DNA of 36,064 bases from CAZUCD01 sp964618855 (GTDB lineage Bacteria; Sumerlaeota; Sumerlaeia; SLMS01; JANRJK01), in NCBI GenBank assembly GCA_964618855.1, contig CAZUCD010000016.1:1-36064 (forward strand), given 5' to 3'. Within the stretch, counting starts at the first letter, position 1, and the number at the start of each line of letters is the position of its first letter. Under the pieces are notes generated by a model, which saw only the letters and a program-made list of their open reading frames with translations, did no database searches and had not been told where the DNA came from. Positions 7,269 to 15,404 of the stretch are shown piece after piece. The position numbers and the translations under genes were made by a program.

Positions 7269-8687
7269 TCAGGGATTCCCGCCGACGTTGACTTCGAGCT
7301 CGTTGGAGCCCTCACCCCCCGACGTGCTCTCGACGCCGATCATCAGCATCGTCGCGCCCTCCGGGACCGTGATCGGCTTGCCGTCGGGCCCGGTGAGGGT
7401 CGTGCCCTCCGGGGCGCCGTTCGAGACAACGGCGCGCACCTTGGCATTCGGGTCGTTCATCTGCTTCTGAAGGCTGTCGGAGAGCGCCTGGGAGACGACG
7501 CGGCTGGCCTGCTCAGGGGACATCCCCTGGGCGATGAGCTGCTTCATGGCGTCGGCGCTCGCGCTGGCCTCGCGCGAGACGAGGTTCTCCCCGCCCTTGA
7601 ACATCGAGTCGCCCGGGCCCTTGTCGCCCGAAGCCGCGAAGGAGAACTTGCCGCCCCCGTGCGCCTTGATGCCTTCGACCGCCTTGCGGACGGTTTCCTG
7701 CTGGTCAGCCGGCAGGCTGGCGATCTTCGCATCGACCTCGGAGGCGGGTGCGGAGGGATCGAACTCGAACTCGATGTCGTTGCCGTCGGCGCCGCGGAGG
7801 CGGATCTTCGCCTTGCGGGCCTCGCCCCCGATCGTCTTCGGGGGATTGAGCGCGACGTCGAACTTCTTCGCATCCGCAGAGACCGCGGCGGTGGCCGGAG
7901 CGTTGTCCCGGGAGGCCATGACGGCAACCCCGACCGCGCCGGCGATCAGCGCGAGGACGATGCCTGCAACCACGAGGCCTGTGCTGTTGTTCTTCATGGA
8001 CATCTTCTCCTTGGTGTGCCCCGCGCCACGTTCGACCTTGGCCGCGACTGCGCGGTAGGCTGGTGCCACTCTGGTGTTTGACGCCGATGCGCCCGCACTT
8101 CCGATCCACGATCCCGCATTGCCGCCCGCCCTGCCGACCGATGGGGGAATCCCCACCCGGACCGAAGCGGCCTGGCCCTGCCTGGCCCTCACCCGGCCCC
8201 CGTCGCTTGAGACCTCCACGCTCCCGTGCAGCACCGAAACGGCCAGCCCCACCGACGAGGCATCCGCTTCGAATGCCGTGCCCGTGACGAGGATGCTCCC
8301 CGCGGGGCACTGCATGAGGAAGGACCGCTTCGCCTCGTGGGCGACGAGCGCGAGCGCCCGACCCACCACCAGGCGCAGCCGGCGGGCAGCCTGCGACCAC
8401 GGCGAGAAGTCAAGCTCCGCACCCGCCGCAAGCCACACGTCCGATCCGTCGTCCATCCGCACCATCACCCGGCCCGAACGGACGCGGAGCGTTGTCTGGC
8501 TGGCGATGCGCAGGCCGGACTCGACGGGCCTTGCGTGGGGCGTGGCGGAGTCCGCCAGTTCGGCGGTGCCCTCGACGAGGATCACCGTGGCGACCATCGA
8601 GGCCGCGCGCTCCCTGAGGAGCGACTTCAGCTCGCCAAGGTCGCGGGAGCGGCCAGGGGTGTTGCTGGAGCGAGGCTCAGGATGCAT
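7269..8687 (-). CDS. FecR-domain protein joined to a one-span membrane protein
   Basis: One 472-residue open frame with two parts. Residues about 30-180 match the FecR-like beta-rich domain (VEGTAEL, LRVRSGRVMVRMDDGSDVWLAAGAEL, CPAGSILVTGTAFE), found in partners of ECF sigma factors. Residues about 237-258 (GLVVAGIVLALIAGAVGVAVMA) form the only convincing membrane span, followed by some 210 residues with no known domain and the phrase GPDGKPITVPEGA. The usual cytoplasmic anti-sigma segment and a span before the FecR domain are missing. An internal ATG at 7997 has AAGGAG nine bases upstream, so the second part could also be made alone. The start overlaps the sigma gene stop by 11 bases, indicating co-expression. 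Regulation of that sigma factor is inferred from gene order. Confidence 0.7.
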   Translation of the reverse strand: MHPEPRSSNTPGRSRDLGELKSLLRERAASMVATVILVEGTAELADSATPHARPVESGLRIASQTTLRVRSGRVMVRMDDGSDVWLAAGAELDFSPWSQAARRLRLVVGRALALVAHEAKRSFLMQCPAGSILVTGTAFEADASSVGLAVSVLHGSVEVSSDGGRVRARQGQAASVRVGIPPSVGRAGGNAGSWIGSAGASASNTRVAPAYRAVAAKVERGAGHTKEKMSMKNNSTGLVVAGIVLALIAGAVGVAVMASRDNAPATAAVSADAKKFDVALNPPKTIGGEARKAKIRLRGADGNDIEFEFDPSAPASEVDAKIASLPADQQETVRKAVEGIKAHGGGKFSFAASGDKGPGDSMFKGGENLVSREASASADAMKQLIAQGMSPEQASRVVSQALSDSLQKQMNDPNAKVRAVVSNGAPEGTTLTGPDGKPITVPEGATMLMIGVESTSGGEGSNELEVNVGGNP

Positions 8688-9300
8688 GGTGGCGCTTCCT
8701 TCCGTCGGCGGCGTTGGGGCTTTCGAGCCTGCGTCTCATGTCGGCGAGCGCCCTGTAGTAGGTCGTCGCCGCGGTGGCAGCGGGGCGTCCGGTGATTGTG
8801 GAGATCTCCCGGAAGGTCAGTCCCTCGAACAGGTGCAGGAGGATCACCTCGCGCGAGGCGTCGGGGAGGGTCGAGAGAACCCCCAGGACCTCGGACTCGC
8901 GCTCCCGGCGGATCATCTCCTCGAAGGCGGGAGGCAGGTCCGCGGCGAGGCGCAGGGCCTCCCCGCCGTCATCCTCGAGAGCGATGACCCGGGCCTGCTG
9001 GGAAGTCCGTTCCCTGTGGAGGGAAAGGCATGTGTTGCGGCAGACCGCGAAGAGCCAGGGCCGGAATGCGCGCGTCGGGTCGAACAGCCTGTGGCGTTCC
9101 AGCAGCCTCAGGAAGGTCTCCTGCACGGCATCCATCGCCGAATCTTCGTCACCCATCATGGACCGTGTGAATCGGGCGACGTCGCCGAAGAACATCTCGG
9201 CGAGGCGCTCGATCGCATCCGGGTGCCCATGGTGGAACCGGTCAAGGAGTTCCCTTGGCGGTTCGGGCGTGTGCTCGGTGGATCGGTGTGCGTCGTTCAT
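8677..9300 (-). CDS. ECF-type RNA polymerase sigma factor
   Basis: A 207-residue sigma-70 family factor of the extracytoplasmic function class. Region 2 is seen in AMDAVQETFLRLLERHRLFD and FRPWLFAVCRNTCLSLHR, and region 4 in LPDASREVILLHLFEGLTFREIS with its helix-turn-helix near the C-terminus. The ATG at 9300 has AAGG nine bases upstream; a GTG at 9318 would add six residues. The downstream FecR-like gene overlaps its 3' end by 11 bases, the classic sigma/regulator arrangement. The helix-turn-helix has an unusual run of Ala and Thr (GRPAATAATTYYRAL). A complex hairpin that includes the sppA stop codon lies just upstream. Confidence 0.92.
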   Translation of the reverse strand: MNDAHRSTEHTPEPPRELLDRFHHGHPDAIERLAEMFFGDVARFTRSMMGDEDSAMDAVQETFLRLLERHRLFDPTRAFRPWLFAVCRNTCLSLHRERTSQQARVIALEDDGGEALRLAADLPPAFEEMIRRERESEVLGVLSTLPDASREVILLHLFEGLTFREISTITGRPAATAATTYYRALADMRRRLESPNAADGRKRHHAS

Positions 9301-9321
9301 CGGCATCAACCTTCGCACACC

Positions 9322-9377
9322 ATACGGTAGCCCGGGGGGTTTTTTTCAGGAAAAAGAGAATCCCCCCGGTCCCGTAT
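9322..9377 (-). terminator. Long imperfect hairpin between sppA and the sigma gene
   Basis: Nested arms ATACGG/CCGTAT (9322-9327 with 9372-9377) and CCGGGGGG/CCCCCCGG (9332-9339 with 9362-9369) enclose a T7 tract and an A5 tract that can also pair. The structure touches the first base of the sppA stop. It probably terminates or stabilises sppA RNA, and it lies directly before the sigma factor start. Confidence 0.5.
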
Positions 9378-11221
9378 CAACGGATGTCGAACGACCACGG
9401 GGCGGCGGCGAGAATCTTCAGGTTCCCGTCGGCCATCGTGTGCATGAAGAACTTGAGCATGGCCGCGTGCTGTTGCGGGACCACCGATTCAACCTGCCGG
9501 AAGGGGTCGGAGGCCTCGGCGACGACCGCGGTCACCGTGGCATCGAGTCCCGCCTTCTTCCCGGAGAGCATCTCGTCGATCAGTTCCATGAGGGACTTCT
9601 CCTTCGGGAACGTGACGACCTTAGCATCGGGGGCCTTGGCGATCTCGCGCGCGGCTGCAATGGCGTCATCCACCCCCCCGAGTTCGTCGATAAGTCCGAT
9701 CTCCTTGGCGGCGACACCACTCCAGACTCGACCACCGCCGATCTTCTTCACCTCGGACTGCTTCATTCCCCGGCCCTCGGCCACCTTGCGCGTGAAGGTG
9801 TCGTATACGTCCTCCAGCATCCCCTCGATGATCTTGACCTCGCGCGCATTCCACGGCCGCGCCTCGTCGGCCAGGCCCGTGTTGTCCCCGATGGCGATCG
9901 TGTCCTTGCGGAGGCCGATCTTCTCGTACATTCCGCCGAGGACGAACCGGCCGCCGATGACTCCGATGCTGCCCGTGATCGTGGTGGGCTCGGCGAAGAT
10001 CTTGTCCGCGCCCATGGCGATGTAGTACCCGCCGGAACCGGCGACGTCCCCCATGCTCACGACGTGCGGTATCCCGCGGTCGTTCAGCGCCTCCAGGCGC
10101 TGCCAGATCAGGTCGCTTGCGATGGCGCTCCCACCGCCGCTGTCAACCCGCAGCACAATGCCCTTCAGGCCCGGCTCCTTCGCCACCTCGTCGAGCAGCT
10201 CCAGGAAGTCCTCCGACGCGATCACGTTTTCCGTGGCGAAGGGGGACTTGTCCGCGCGACCGTCCATGATCGGCCCGAGTGCATAGACCAGCGCGATCTT
10301 GTCCCCGGCCTCCGTCCTGGACTGCGCCTTCTTGGCCGTGCCCATGAAGAGGGCGAGCAGGTTCACCTGCTCCGGCTTCTTTTTCTCCTGTGCCGAGTAC
10401 TCCTCGTCGAACTTGATGTCCTTGCCAAACTTGCGTTCGACGTCGCGCTTGAGTTCATCCAGGTATGCGATGCGGTCCACCAGCCCCTCGTCGAGGGCCT
10501 GCTTCGCGGTGTAGGGGCCGTCGGTCAGCCACCGTCGCGCCTTGCGTTCCTTCACTTCCCGGGCCTCGGCGACGGACTTGGTGAGCGAGTCGAAGAAGTC
10601 ATCGATGATCTCCGTGAGCTGGATCCGCTGGCCGTCGCTCATGGAGTCGTGCGTGAAGGGCTCGAACGCCGTCTTGAACTTTCCCGTGTTCACGGCCTGG
10701 GCCTGCACGCCGAGCTTGGCAAGCGTGTCCTTGTAGTAGAACAGGTCCGCGCGCATCCCGGTGAGTTCGACGCCGCTAACCGGCGGGATGACGACCTCCG
10801 TGCCCGTGCTGGCGAGAACGTACCCGCCTATCCCTGCGGCGGTGAACGTCGTGTAGATCGGCTTTCCGGAGTCGCGGAACTCCAGGAGGGCGTTGCGCAC
10901 CTCCATCACTCTCGCGGAGCCCAGGGCGGGGGAGCCTATGCGCACTATCATCGCAGGCACGGCGGGGTCGTCTTTCGCCTTGCGAATCGTCGCGACAAGC
11001 CCCTCAAGGGTTGGCTGGTCCTGTTCGAGGAAGTTGAAGGCGGGCTTAACGTCCGGGTAGGCCCCATCGATGTTCAGGACGGGCACGATGGTCGCGGGCG
11101 CCTTCGCTGCGGGGGTCGTGCCAGGGGACTGTGCGAAGACCCGGCTGGGATGCGCGACTGGAAGGAGAAACCCCGTCGTCAAGATCGCCAGCGTGAGGTT
11201 CATCACCATGACTTTCCGCAT
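9377..11221 (-). CDS. sppA: Signal peptide peptidase SppA (protease IV)
   Basis: A 614-residue serine protease of the S49 family that degrades cleaved signal peptides at the inner membrane. Its length matches the two-domain (67-kDa) form. The N-terminal domain holds the general-base Lys in NTGKFKTAFEPF (residues 179-190), and the C-terminal domain holds the nucleophile Ser in GDVAGSGGYY (S397). Other family stretches are LRVDSGGGSA and TTITGSIGVIGG. The N-terminus (MRKVMVMNLT then LAILTTGFLLPVA) is a signal peptide or anchor with possible cleavage after VFA at residue 30. The ATG at 11221 has AAGG eight bases upstream; upstream in-frame codons back to 11419 lack homology and are rejected. A long hairpin follows the stop. 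Confidence 0.95.
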   Translation of the reverse strand: MRKVMVMNLTLAILTTGFLLPVAHPSRVFAQSPGTTPAAKAPATIVPVLNIDGAYPDVKPAFNFLEQDQPTLEGLVATIRKAKDDPAVPAMIVRIGSPALGSARVMEVRNALLEFRDSGKPIYTTFTAAGIGGYVLASTGTEVVIPPVSGVELTGMRADLFYYKDTLAKLGVQAQAVNTGKFKTAFEPFTHDSMSDGQRIQLTEIIDDFFDSLTKSVAEAREVKERKARRWLTDGPYTAKQALDEGLVDRIAYLDELKRDVERKFGKDIKFDEEYSAQEKKKPEQVNLLALFMGTAKKAQSRTEAGDKIALVYALGPIMDGRADKSPFATENVIASEDFLELLDEVAKEPGLKGIVLRVDSGGGSAIASDLIWQRLEALNDRGIPHVVSMGDVAGSGGYYIAMGADKIFAEPTTITGSIGVIGGRFVLGGMYEKIGLRKDTIAIGDNTGLADEARPWNAREVKIIEGMLEDVYDTFTRKVAEGRGMKQSEVKKIGGGRVWSGVAAKEIGLIDELGGVDDAIAAAREIAKAPDAKVVTFPKEKSLMELIDEMLSGKKAGLDATVTAVVAEASDPFRQVESVVPQQHAAMLKFFMHTMADGNLKILAAAPWSFDIR

Positions 11222-11509
11222 GAGAGAGGCCTTTCGAATTGGTCCCCCGAGGGGGTAGTTCGTCTTCAGATACGCCTGAGGTTCACTCGGATTCAACCTG
11301 CCGCGTCCCGAAATCCTCGGCGATTGCCACGACGGCATGCCAACAGTGATCGGAGGGGCCAATCGGTTGGAGCATGCAATGGGCAGCCTGCATCTAACCA
11401 AACCCATCAGGGCACACACAGCCTGTCATCCCGTCCTCACGGCGGCAAGCGGGCTCGCGGGGATTCATTGCGCCCATGCCGCGGGGTTGCTCCACTTCCG
11501 CCGGCCCAA
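11222..11509. promoter_or_regulatory. Divergent regulatory gap between sppA and rex
   Basis: 288 bases between two divergently transcribed genes, which must hold both promoters. I see no confident -35/-10 pair and no classical Rex box (TTGTGA-N6-TCACAA). A CCCCC-GA-GGGGG-type palindrome lies at 11244-11255 within the sppA leader, and a CCAA-TCGG-TTGG repeat near 11360. Neither is convincing as an operator. Confidence 0.4.
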
Positions 11510-12214
11510 ATGATGACACCAGAGATTCCCCCCGGCGACCGAAGCCCCTCCCCCGAATCGCGAAGCCCCGAGCCCGACGGTCTGGAGGGCATCCCGCACT
11601 CTCGGATACCAAAGGCCGTCGTGCGGAGGCTTTCGCTCTACTCCAGGGCCCTTCAGCGCTACGAACAGAATGGCGTGGAGAAGGTGAGCTCGGACGATCT
11701 GGCGCGGTTGCTGGGCTGCAAGTCGGCGCAGGTGCGCAAGGACCTCGCCTACTTCGGGCAGTTCGGCACGCCCGGCTTGGGCTACGCGGTCGCGCACCTG
11801 CGGGCGAGCATCAAGCGGATCCTGGGAGCTGACCGGGACTTTGCAGTCGCCGTCGTTGGGGTCGGCAACCTGGGGCGGGCGCTGCTGACATACGGGGGAT
11901 TTGCCCGGCAGGGGTACCGGATGGTCTGCGGGTTCGACTTGAACCCGGTCGCGGCGTCCCAGTCGCTCGACGGGCGCGTCCCGATCTACGACGCCACGGA
12001 GCTAACGAGCCGGCTCAATGAACATGAGATCGACATCGCCGTGCTCGCCGTCCCCGTGGAGGCCGCGCAGGAAGTCGCCGACCGGTGCGCGGAATCCCGG
12101 ATATCCGGCATCCTCAACTTCGTCCCGACGCGCATCAGGGTTCCGGACAGGATTTTCCTGCACCAGGTCGATCTCTCGCTCGAACTCGAGAGCCTGGGGT
12201 TCTACATCAAGTAG
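11510..12214 (+). CDS. rex: Redox-sensing transcriptional repressor Rex
   Basis: Rex binds DNA as a dimer and releases it when NADH rises, controlling fermentation and respiration genes. The 234-residue protein has a winged-helix domain beginning SRIPKAVVRRL and containing VSSDDLARLLGCKSAQVRKDLAYFGQFG (within residues 32-105). A Rossmann NAD(H)-binding domain follows, with VVGVGNLG at 115-122. The C-terminal helix VDLSLELESLGFYI is the domain-swapped helix of the dimer. About 30 Pro/Ser-rich residues precede the conserved start, longer than usual. The start is ATG 11510 or 11513; there is no good ribosome-binding site. It converges on the PrpB-like gene, with eight bases between the stops. 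Confidence 0.95.
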   Translation: MMTPEIPPGDRSPSPESRSPEPDGLEGIPHSRIPKAVVRRLSLYSRALQRYEQNGVEKVSSDDLARLLGCKSAQVRKDLAYFGQFGTPGLGYAVAHLRASIKRILGADRDFAVAVVGVGNLGRALLTYGGFARQGYRMVCGFDLNPVAASQSLDGRVPIYDATELTSRLNEHEIDIAVLAVPVEAAQEVADRCAESRISGILNFVPTRIRVPDRIFLHQVDLSLELESLGFYIK

Positions 12215-12222
12215 CCGCCGCG

Positions 12223-13095
12223 TCAGCGCTGGGTATCGAGCCGTTCCTCGTACTCGTGATAGTGAATCAGGTCGTAGAACTGCTCGCGGGTGAACATCCC
12301 GGCGACGAGCCCCGACTGGGTGCCCTCGCGGCGCAACTCGCGCGCCGCGGCCGCGACCGCACCCAACTGCACGCGAAAAAGCGTCAGCGGGAACAGGACG
12401 ATCCTCACCCCCACCTTGTAGAGTTGGTCGGCCGTGAAGAGCGGCGTTTTGCCGAACTCGGTGATGTTTGCGAGCACCGGGCGGTTCACGCCGTTGCAGA
12501 CCGCCTCGTATTCGTCGAGCGTGGCAAGGGCCTCGGGGAACAGCGCGTCGGCGCCTGCTTCCACGTAGGCCTGGCACCGCTCGATCGTGCGGTCGATGCC
12601 CTCGTGCGCAAAGGCGTCGGTGCGGGCGATGATGAAGAAGGAAGGCGAGGTGCGGCGCCGCGCGGCATCGGCGGCACGGATCCGCCCGACCATCTCCTCC
12701 GGCGGGACGATCTTCTTGTTGGGGCGGTGCCCGCAGCGCTTCGCGCCGTCCTGGTCCTCGATGTGCATCCCCGCCGCGCCCGCGTGGACAAACTCCTCGA
12801 CGGTGCGCTCGACGTTCAACTCGCTGACGCCAAAGCCGGTGTCGGCATCGACGATGAGGGGCAGCTCCGGCGTGGCGGCGGTGATCCGCCTGGTTTCCTG
12901 GCAGACTTCCGTGAGGGTCGTCATGCCGAGGTCGGGCAGACCGAATGCGGCTGCGACGCCCGAACCGCTAAGGTAGGCGGCCCTGAAGCCGGCGCGCTGG
13001 ATCAGCATCGCCGCCGTCGGGCTGAACGCGCCGGGGAGCAACAGCGGATGGTCCTGTTGCAGTGCCTCTCGAAACCGCGAGCCGGGGTGGAGCAT
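12223..13095 (-). CDS. prpB: Methylisocitrate lyase / isocitrate lyase-PEP mutase family enzyme
   Basis: A 290-residue (beta/alpha)8 enzyme of the isocitrate lyase/PEP mutase superfamily, most like PrpB, which splits 2-methylisocitrate into pyruvate and succinate. Key stretches are PGAFSPTAAMLIQRAGF, the metal-binding VDADTGFG (82-89), HIEDQ (111-115) and the catalytic loop KRCGH (119-123) with C121. The KRCGH loop separates lyases from PEP mutases, which carry other residues there. The ATG at 13095 has GAGGG seven bases upstream; an apparent extension to 13707 runs antisense over the neighbouring gene and is rejected. No prpC, prpD or mmgE is in the window, so a propionate-pathway role is inferred from the family only. 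Confidence 0.88.
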   Translation of the reverse strand: MLHPGSRFREALQQDHPLLLPGAFSPTAAMLIQRAGFRAAYLSGSGVAAAFGLPDLGMTTLTEVCQETRRITAATPELPLIVDADTGFGVSELNVERTVEEFVHAGAAGMHIEDQDGAKRCGHRPNKKIVPPEEMVGRIRAADAARRRTSPSFFIIARTDAFAHEGIDRTIERCQAYVEAGADALFPEALATLDEYEAVCNGVNRPVLANITEFGKTPLFTADQLYKVGVRIVLFPLTLFRVQLGAVAAAARELRREGTQSGLVAGMFTREQFYDLIHYHEYEERLDTQR

Positions 13096-13127
13096 GCGGA
13101 TTCCCTCTCGGACGAAGTTAATGGGAA

Positions 13128-13139
13128 TGTCAGATGACA
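13128..13139. promoter_or_regulatory. Candidate operator upstream of prpB
   Basis: TGTCA-GA-TGACA, a perfect 12-base inverted repeat with a two-base centre, lies 33 bases before the prpB start and about 130 bases before the divergent gene at 13267. Size and position suit a dimeric repressor or activator. No binding protein can be named. Confidence 0.35.
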
Positions 13140-13266
13140 CCCGAAACAGAACATCCGAACGATGGGGGCGCAAATACAACCGTTCGAAAGGGGCGCTTTC
13201 GATTGGACTCCGGCGCTCTCCGGGGAGAGAGTCCCACCGTCCGCCCCAAGGTTGGAGCCACAGACC

Positions 13267-13689
13267 ATGATGATCGAGATGGAAGTCCGCGAAATCCAAC
13301 TGAGCGAGCAGCTCAGCCAGCAGATCGTCGTCCTCGAGGAGAAGGAGGGCGAGCGCCGGTTCCCGATCTTCATTGGGCCCGTCGAGGCCATGGCCCTCGA
13401 CGCAGCGGTCCACGGTCGCAGGAACCCCCGGCCCCTGACCCATGACCTGATCTTCAACGTGATCGAGGGTCTCGGCGCGGAGCTCGAGGCGGTCTGCATC
13501 AGCGAACTCAAGGACACGGTCTTCTACGGCAAGCTCATCTTGCGCATGCCGGACGAGCAGCAGGTGCAGATCGACACGCGGCCGTCGGATGCGATGGTCC
13601 TCGCCATGAAGAAGCGCGTCCCCGTCTACGTGGCGAATGAGGTCCTTGAGGCGACGACCGAAGGGGACAATGAGGACGGTGGGATCTGA
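13267..13689 (+). CDS. Bifunctional nuclease (BFN/DUF151) domain protein
   Basis: A 140-residue protein formed almost wholly by the BFN domain. This family is common in bacteria and was described in plants as having nuclease activity; the bacterial role is poorly known. Recognisable stretches are VVLEEKEGERRFPIFIGPVEAMAL, RPLTHDLIFNVIEGLGA and IDTRPSDAMVLAMKKRVPVYV. The ATG at 13267 has GGAG nine bases upstream; ATG 13270 is equally possible. The gene is divergent from prpB and lies 17 bases before the membrane protein that follows, so it probably leads that operon. Nothing indicates a specific substrate. Confidence 0.87.
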   Translation: MMIEMEVREIQLSEQLSQQIVVLEEKEGERRFPIFIGPVEAMALDAAVHGRRNPRPLTHDLIFNVIEGLGAELEAVCISELKDTVFYGKLILRMPDEQQVQIDTRPSDAMVLAMKKRVPVYVANEVLEATTEGDNEDGGI

Positions 13690-13706
13690 GCGCTGACGCG
13701 GGCACA

Positions 13707-15404
13707 ATGTCGGGAGAAGGAGGGGGGCGGACGTCCGCCCTGCCCCACTGGGTCGCGCTCACCCTGATCATCCTGTCGGTCGCCCTGGTCCCGAATCGCG
13801 CCGACCACGACAGTTGGTGGCACTTGAAGTCGGGGAAGGTCATTTCGGAGTCGGGCCTGCCCGAAAAGGACCCCCTCAACTTCCGGGCTGCCGGCTACGA
13901 CTGGCACAACCATGAGTGGCTCGCGCAACTGGCGTTCTACCATGTGTGGTCGGCGGGGGAGTCCTCGGGGCTGGGGGGCTACAAGGCGCTGGTAGTTTTC
14001 GTGGCAGTCTGCCTGTGGGCGACCTACGCGATCCTGTTTTGGCTCGCCATCCGCCTTTCGGGAAATCCCACGCTGGCGCTGCTGATCATCGTCGTCGCGA
14101 TAGGCATCGGGCGGCGCACCTTCTACCCACGGCCGCCCGTCATTTCGTACGTGTTCCTCGCGGGCCTCGTGGCGTTCTTGACTTCATGGTCGGAGGGTTG
14201 GCTCCGTGATCGTCGGCTGCTGCTGGCGCTGGTTCCCCTGACCGCGCTCTGGGCGAACCTGCACGGGGCATGGATGGCGGGATTCGTCGTGATAGGGGCC
14301 TACTTTGCCCAGGACCTCGCCGAGTTGTTGCGCCGTCGGCTTCCCCTGCCGTTCGAGGAATCGCCCCCGATTCTTCCCCCCGTCCGATGGGTTCTGCTCG
14401 GCGCCGCCCTCATCGTCGCGAGTTGTGCGACGCCGTGGGGCTACCACCTCTATGCGCTGCCTGCACGGGTGATGGGGGACTTCGCACTTTGGCGCAGCAT
14501 CATCGAGCTCCGATCCCCGGACTTCTACTTCACTCAGCACTTCGAGGCCCTTCTCATCCTCGTGGGGCTGCTCGCGATGGGGGCCCGGGGATTCCGTCCG
14601 CGAGCGGGGGAGTGCCTCGTGTACGTGTTCTTCCTGCATCAGGGCATCCAGCATGTGCGTCACCTCTCGATTCTCAGCATCGTGATGGTGCCGATGGTGA
14701 CCCGGCTTGCGACGGCGGCGTGGATTGCGGCCGAGGCCGCCATGCGTGGGCGGGCCCTTGGCGCATGGCCACGCCCGTGCCTTGCCCTCGCGACCGCGGC
14801 CAGTGCGGCGGTGCTGCTCCTCAACCCGCGGGAGGGATTTCCGGAGACGACACTGAACACGTATCCTGCGCGGAACCTCCAGTTTCTCCGGGGGTCCGGC
14901 TTTGTGCCCGCCGCGTTCCCGGTCGAGGCGTGCGACTACATCGAATTGGCCGCGCTCGAAGGGCGCATGTTCAACCACAACACCTACGCGGGATACCTGA
15001 TCTGGCGTTTCTCGCCAGAGAAGCACCGCGTCTTCTCAGATCCGCGATTCGACATCTTTGGCGGCGACCTTCAGGAGGACGAAGACGCGATCCTCGGGGC
15101 GCTGGACTTCGTTTCCGCAGACTTCACGACCGGGGCGGCCCAGGTGACGCGCCCCGCGTGGCAGCGCTTCCTCGACCGGCATGACGTGCAGTGGATGCTC
15201 ATCCGCGGCGAATCGCCCCTGGGAGGAGCACTCGCGGCTCTACCGGCGGGGGAGTGGCGGCTCGTCATGCATTGGCCCGCTCCCGGGAGCGCCCTCGCGA
15301 GGGCCGGATGGCAGGTCTGGATTCGCGATACGCCGGGGAACTCGGCGATGATCGAACGCGCCGAAAACGCCTCCGTCGAGTTCCGACGCAGGGCGTCCCG
15401 GTGA
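13707..15404 (+). CDS. Polytopic membrane protein, GT-C glycosyltransferase-like
   Basis: A 565-residue protein with around ten hydrophobic spans in residues 14-385 and a soluble C-terminal domain of about 180 residues. After the first span, the loop has ADHDSWWHLKSGK (residues 32-44) and YDWHNHEWL (64-72). Acidic/His loop motifs of this kind are typical of GT-C type lipid-phosphosugar transferases, although I cannot assign a named family. The C-terminal part includes FNHNTYAGYLIWRF and VFSDPRFDIFGG, seen in related uncharacterised proteins. Its TGA overlaps the GTG start of the next membrane protein (GTGA), so the two are coupled. A role in sugar transfer to envelope lipids or proteins is an inference. 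Confidence 0.75.
   Translation: MSGEGGGRTSALPHWVALTLIILSVALVPNRADHDSWWHLKSGKVISESGLPEKDPLNFRAAGYDWHNHEWLAQLAFYHVWSAGESSGLGGYKALVVFVAVCLWATYAILFWLAIRLSGNPTLALLIIVVAIGIGRRTFYPRPPVISYVFLAGLVAFLTSWSEGWLRDRRLLLALVPLTALWANLHGAWMAGFVVIGAYFAQDLAELLRRRLPLPFEESPPILPPVRWVLLGAALIVASCATPWGYHLYALPARVMGDFALWRSIIELRSPDFYFTQHFEALLILVGLLAMGARGFRPRAGECLVYVFFLHQGIQHVRHLSILSIVMVPMVTRLATAAWIAAEAAMRGRALGAWPRPCLALATAASAAVLLLNPREGFPETTLNTYPARNLQFLRGSGFVPAAFPVEACDYIELAALEGRMFNHNTYAGYLIWRFSPEKHRVFSDPRFDIFGGDLQEDEDAILGALDFVSADFTTGAAQVTRPAWQRFLDRHDVQWMLIRGESPLGGALAALPAGEWRLVMHWPAPGSALARAGWQVWIRDTPGNSAMIERAENASVEFRRRASR

Noticed and set aside
11241..11258. C5/G5 palindromes in both the sppA and rplM leaders as a shared regulatory element
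   Set aside because: The centres differ, and such runs are expected by chance in DNA of this composition; no other features are shared.
8774..11509. Very long plus-strand open frame running into rex
   Set aside because: It lies antisense to sppA, the sigma gene and part of the FecR-like gene, has no protein-family signature before residue ~910 and arises from high G+C; only the rex part is real.
13096..13707. N-terminal extension of the PrpB-like protein
   Set aside because: It is the antisense shadow of the bifunctional-nuclease gene; the real start at 13095 has a Shine-Dalgarno sequence and matches family length.
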